From Oscillospiraceae bacterium (GTDB taxonomy: Bacteria; Bacillota; Clostridia; Oscillospirales; Oscillospiraceae), in NCBI GenBank assembly GCA_020025275.1, contig JAHHSI010000025.1, positions 1 through 33,669 on the forward strand: a DNA stretch of 33,669 bases, in the 5' to 3' direction. Shown piece after piece: positions 30,938 to 33,669 of this stretch. A model generated the notes under the pieces. That model did no database searches and had not been told where the DNA came from. It worked only from the letters and a program-made list of their open reading frames with translations. Position 1 is the first letter of the stretch; each line of letters starts with the position of its first letter. A program made the translations under genes and the position numbers.

Positions 30938-30962
30938 CAAGCGGTGAAAAAGCCACTACAAT
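30934..30962 (+). promoter_or_regulatory. Consensus promoter of the hisS T-box transcript
   Basis: TTGACA (30934-30939) and TACAAT (30957-30962) are exactly 17 bases apart. The -35 hexamer overlaps the stop codon of the preceding gene. Transcription would start near 30969, at the base of the T-box leader. Confidence 0.92.
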
Positions 30963-30968
30963 AAAATG

Positions 30969-31213
30969 TCAGATAGTACCGCGATGACGGAGCAGGAGTA
31001 GCTCTGCACCACCGCTTTCAGAGAGGCGCACCCATAGGCTGCAAGTGCGCTGCGGCAGGCAGAGGGAAGACAGCACCAGCAGCGGGGATGGCAACATCCA
31101 CGGCACGCTCCCCGTAACAGGAGCTCCAAGGGTCTCCCCTGCGGGAGGCTGAATTTGGGTGGCACCACGAAGCGTACGCTCTCGTCCCAAGCTGGGGATG
31201 AGAGCGTTTTTTT
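30969..31213 (+). promoter_or_regulatory. T-box leader of hisS, read as aspartate-specific
   Basis: A complete T-box riboswitch of about 245 bases. Stem I: basal CCGC/GCGG arms with a GATGA kink-turn, AGTA of the specifier loop, an upper helix CTCTGC/GCAGAG, and GGCGCAC/GTGCGCT near the top. On the 3' side of the specifier loop GAA-GAC-A gives the codon GAC (31069-31071), that is Asp. Stem III is TCTCCC/GGGAGG (31133-31148). The T-box core GGGTGGCACCACG runs from 31158; its UGGC (31160-31163) would pair with a tRNA 3' end having G as discriminator base, as in tRNA-Asp, whereas tRNA-His has C. A 13-bp terminator (31176-31188 with 31195-31207) with seven T residues is the off state. The specifier reading was done by hand. 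Confidence 0.9.
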
Positions 31214-31263
31214 ATCCCTTCTCCCCCCGAAACTACATTTACCAGTGAAAAGGAGCAGATACT

Positions 31264-32622
31264 ATGGCGAAAATGACACCACGCACCCTCTCCGGGTTCA
31301 TGGAGCTGCTGCCGGCACCGCAGCAGCAGATGGAGCGCATTATGGAGGTGCTGCGCACCACCTATGCCCGCTACGGCTTTACGCCGCTGGACACACCGGT
31401 GATCGAGTCCAGCGAGGTGCTGCTGGCCAAGGGCGGCGGTGAGACGGAAAAGCAGATCTACCGCTTCAGCAAGGGCGATGCGGACCTGAGCCTGCGCTTT
31501 GATCTCACGGTGCCGCTGGCCAAATATGTGGCTCTGCACTACAACGACCTGTCCTTCCCGTTCCGCCGCTATCAGATCGGCAAGGTCTATCGAGGCGAAC
31601 GTGCTCAGCGAGGCCGCTTCCGGGAGTTCTATCAGGCTGACATCGACATCATCGGCGACGGCAAGCTGGACATCGCCAACGAGGCGGAGATCCCCGCCAT
31701 CATCTACCAGACCTTTACCGCCCTGGGGCTGCACCGCTTCCAGATCCGGGTCAACAACCGCAAGATCCTCAACGGCTTCTATGCCATGCAGGAGCTTCAG
31801 GAGAAATCCGGCGACATCATGCGCACCGTGGATAAGCTGGACAAGATTGGAGCGGAAAAGGTGGGCCGGCTGCTGGTGGACGACATCGGCCTGACCGCGG
31901 AGCAGGCGGAAGAAATCTTGACGTTCATCGCCATCTCCGGCACCAATGAAGAAGTTCTGGCCGCCCTGGAGGGGTATGCCGGCCGTCACGAGACCTTCGA
32001 TCAGGGACTCAGCGAGCTGCGGACCGTGGTGAAATATCTGGGGGCCTTCGGCGTGCCGGAAGCCAATTTTGCCGTGGATCTGACCATCGCCCGGGGCCTT
32101 GACTACTACACCGGCACCGTATATGAAACCACGCTTCTGGACCATCCGGAGATCGGCTCCGTCTGCTCCGGCGGACGCTACGACAATCTGGCAGAGTTCT
32201 ACACCGACCGCCAGCTGCCCGGCGTGGGGATCTCCATCGGACTCACCCGCCTGTTCTACGTTCTGGGTGAGCAGAAGATGCTCAATCCGGCACTGCCCAC
32301 TGCTCCGGCCGACGTGCTGATCCTGCCCATGACGGAGGACCTCTCCCCCGCCATCACACTGGCCACGGCGCTGCGTCAGGCGGGCATCCGCACCCAGCTC
32401 TACACCGAGCAGAAGAAGTTCAAGGCCAAGATGAACTACGCCGACAAACTGGGGGTGCCCTACGTGGTCTTTTTGGGCGAGGATGAGATCAACGCCAACA
32501 TCGTGGCCTGCAAGGATATGCTCACCGGCGAGCAGACCAAGCTGGGCTTTGATGAGACGCTGGCCCGCATCCGTGCCGGCCTTGCCGAGAAGAACGCAGG
32601 CACCGTGATTCTGGAGAAATAA
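31264..32622 (+). CDS. hisS: Histidyl-tRNA synthetase
   Basis: A 452-residue class II synthetase. Recognisable elements are LAKGGGETEKQIYRF near residue 55, motif 2 in FRRYQIGKVYRGERAQRGRFREFYQADIDIIG (read as two pieces), the histidine-A element ARGLDYYTGTVYE, and GGRYDNLAEFY. The C-terminal anticodon-binding domain begins about residue 340 (DVLILPMTEDLSPAITLA). Its start is a little unusual, with a TLSGFMELLPAPQQQ leader in place of the common RGTQDFLP. AAAGGAG precedes ATG 31264, 51 bases after the T-box terminator. aspS follows, as in many Firmicutes. Confidence 0.96.
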   Translation: MAKMTPRTLSGFMELLPAPQQQMERIMEVLRTTYARYGFTPLDTPVIESSEVLLAKGGGETEKQIYRFSKGDADLSLRFDLTVPLAKYVALHYNDLSFPFRRYQIGKVYRGERAQRGRFREFYQADIDIIGDGKLDIANEAEIPAIIYQTFTALGLHRFQIRVNNRKILNGFYAMQELQEKSGDIMRTVDKLDKIGAEKVGRLLVDDIGLTAEQAEEILTFIAISGTNEEVLAALEGYAGRHETFDQGLSELRTVVKYLGAFGVPEANFAVDLTIARGLDYYTGTVYETTLLDHPEIGSVCSGGRYDNLAEFYTDRQLPGVGISIGLTRLFYVLGEQKMLNPALPTAPADVLILPMTEDLSPAITLATALRQAGIRTQLYTEQKKFKAKMNYADKLGVPYVVFLGEDEINANIVACKDMLTGEQTKLGFDETLARIRAGLAEKNAGTVILEK

Positions 32623-32804
32623 GGCGTTCCACAACACCGTGGTAAAAGCGGATTTTTCGGCCAGCGCCGGACCCTCTGCACACCTGATGCACAGAAAGGA
32701 TACCTCCGACGGCTCCCCGATGCACGATCGAAAAACCGTAAATAAGCAAATGATGCCGGACGCTGCTTTTCCCTTTTGGGCGCACCCGTGCGGCATCGCA
32801 GCAC

Positions 32805-32835
32805 GTGGCGCACAAGAGCTGTCCGCTGCAGCGTG
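32805..32835 (+). repeat. Imperfect direct repeat, copy 1
   Basis: GTGGCG, GAGCTGTC and CTGCAGCGTG occur in this order and recur at 32921-32954 with small differences in spacing. The copies are 116 bases apart, inside the hisS-aspS gap. Confidence 0.5.
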
Positions 32836-32920
32836 AACTGCTCCTCCGGAGAGCACAGACGCATCCGGCCACGCAGCCGTAACCCGGAAGCGGAGAACAC
32901 GTCGGCCGACAATTCCCTCT

Positions 32921-32954
32921 GTGGCGTGAGCTGTCGGAAACGGTCTGCAGCGTG
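32921..32954 (+). repeat. Imperfect direct repeat, copy 2
   Basis: Second copy of the GTGGCG - GAGCTGTC - CTGCAGCGTG unit; relative to copy 1 it lacks four bases before GAGCTGTC and gains seven after it. Confidence 0.5.
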
Positions 32955-33056
32955 CGCTGCCCCCCAAGAAATCTCTAAATTCAAGTCCTTATTGTAGTAT
33001 TAAAGGAAGATATAACTAATCGTAATCGAATTTTTTCAAAAAAGGAGACAATATCT

Positions 33057-33669
33057 ATGATGCAATCCCGTACACATACCTGCGGTCAGCTGCGTCTGGC
33101 CGATGCAGGCCAGCAGGTCAAGCTGGTCGGCTGGATGGAAAACGTCCGCGAAGTGGGCAGCAATTTTGCCTTTGTGGTGCTGCGTGATTTCTATGGTACC
33201 ACGCAGGTCGTGGTGGAGACGGAGGACATGATGGCCGTCATTCACGATCTGAACAAGGAGTCCACCATCTCCGTAGAGGGTGTGGTCCGTGAACGATCCA
33301 GCAAGAATCCCAAGCTGGCCACCGGCGAGATCGAGGTGGTCCCCAGCAAGATCGAGGTGCTGGGCCGCTGCCGTCACAACAGCCTGCCCTTTGAGATCAA
33401 CCGCTCCCGGGAGGCCGACGAGTCCGCACGCCTGAAGTACCGCTATCTGGACCTGCGCAACCCCGAGGTGAAGAACAATATCCTGCTGCGCTGCAACGTG
33501 GTCTCCGCCCTGCGTCAGGCCATGACCGAGCACGGCTTTTTGGAGATCACCACGCCCATCCTGACCGCCTCCTCTCCCGAGGGTGCCCGTGACTATCTGG
33601 TGCCGGCCCGGAAGCACCCCGGCAAGTTCTACGCTCTGCCCCAGGCTCCCCAGCAGTTCAAGCAGCTGC
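33057..33669 (+). CDS. aspS: Aspartyl-tRNA synthetase, N-terminal part
   Basis: The first 204 codons of AspRS; the gene runs off the window end. The N-terminal OB-fold that reads the anticodon is clear (THTCGQLRLADAGQQVKLVGWM, then REVGSNFAFVVLRDFYGTTQVV). Motif 1 of the class II core is present (YRYLDLRNPEVKNNI to LEITTPILTASSPEGARDYLVP), followed by ALPQAPQQFKQL, the bacterial AspRS flipping-loop and substrate region. Start ATG 33057 follows AAAAAAGGAG at nine bases; the next codon is also ATG. The order hisS-aspS and a T-box ahead of hisS match other Firmicutes. Confidence 0.96.
   Translation, partial: MMQSRTHTCGQLRLADAGQQVKLVGWMENVREVGSNFAFVVLRDFYGTTQVVVETEDMMAVIHDLNKESTISVEGVVRERSSKNPKLATGEIEVVPSKIEVLGRCRHNSLPFEINRSREADESARLKYRYLDLRNPEVKNNILLRCNVVSALRQAMTEHGFLEITTPILTASSPEGARDYLVPARKHPGKFYALPQAPQQFKQL

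Larger units (their letters stand above)
32623..33056. other. 434-base non-coding gap between hisS and aspS
   Basis: I find no gene here. The minus-strand frame across it (start TTG at 32984) overlaps hisS and shows no family features. The gap holds an imperfect direct repeat, a GCAGCG/CGCTGC hairpin (32947-32960), CTCCGGAG near the middle, and arms TTTTGGG-CGCAC (about 32775) and GTGCGC-CCCCCCAAGAA (about 32953-32972) that could close a hairpin of about 200 bases. The last 80 bases are AT-rich, with a possible -10 TATAAC at 33011-33016 but no good -35. No second T-box core (GGGTGG-ACC) is present, so aspS may rely on the hisS leader. Confidence 0.55.

Noticed and set aside
31018..32967. 649-codon frame antisense to hisS and the T-box
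   Set aside because: It crosses the T-box leader and hisS; the codon pattern is the mirror of hisS and no motif is seen. The related frame at 32460-32984 was dropped for the same reason.
1..33669. CRISPR arrays, insertion sequences, prophage genes, tRNA and rRNA
   Set aside because: No regularly spaced repeats, transposase or integrase motifs, tRNA T-loop signatures or rRNA stretches were recognised on either strand by eye; a tRNAscan or Rfam run would be decisive.

Overview
The window looks like the chromosome of a GC-rich, Gram-positive gut-type Clostridia, most like the Oscillospirales (Oscillibacter/Dysosmobacter/Lawsonibacter relatives). That placement is inferred from Firmicutes-only genes (DnaD, DnaI-type loader, Noc, ZapA, a T-box), strong AGGAGG-type ribosome binding sites, sigma-A promoters and high-GC codon use; it was not tested by a search. 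Nearly all genes are housekeeping. I see no prophage, insertion sequence, CRISPR array, rRNA or tRNA.

Layout. 1-2837 (+): the end of pnp with its terminator, then a MarR-type regulator and a MATE efflux pump behind a near-consensus promoter. 2888-3383: non-coding and rich in inverted repeats. 3384-6674 (-): mnmE, degV-family gene, prmA. 6977-9145 (+): a large unrecognised membrane protein, facing an XRE-type membrane regulator at 9208-10086 (-). 10299-16276 (-): a VanW-domain wall protein, a Noc-type ParB paralogue, a DacA-like D,D-carboxypeptidase, a DnaI/DnaC-type helicase loader and a DnaD protein. 16466-25333 (+): zapA, a U32 (RlhA-like) protein, dut, maf, mreC, mreD, PBP2 and a cytoplasmic GH13 enzyme. 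25334-27217: two parS sites, parA, parB and a third parS. 27218-30937 (+): serS, mscL, rsmG, a MinD-like ATPase and a methylglyoxal-synthase-like protein. 30934-33669 (+): a T-box leader, hisS, a 434-base non-coding gap and the start of aspS.

The genes fall into linked themes: chromosome replication and segregation (dnaD, helicase loader, noc, parA, parB, three parS), cell shape, division and wall (zapA, mreC, mreD, PBP2, carboxypeptidase, VanW protein, MinD-like) and translation or RNA modification (pnp, prmA, mnmE, U32, serS, rsmG, hisS, aspS).

The most interesting signals are these. (1) Two parS sites lie in perfect palindromes that also look like transcription terminators, and the three parS sites bracket parAB. 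(2) The usual clostridial maf-mreBCD-pbp2-minCDE-rodA-mgsA block appears broken: mreB, minC, minE and rodA are missing from it, parAB and other genes sit in the middle, the surviving MinD lacks a membrane-targeting tail, and the surviving MgsA homologue lacks its catalytic aspartate and histidine. (3) The T-box ahead of hisS reads as aspartate-specific by both its specifier codon and its tRNA-end contact. (4) The hisS-aspS gap and the 2.9-3.4 kb gap hold unexplained structured DNA.
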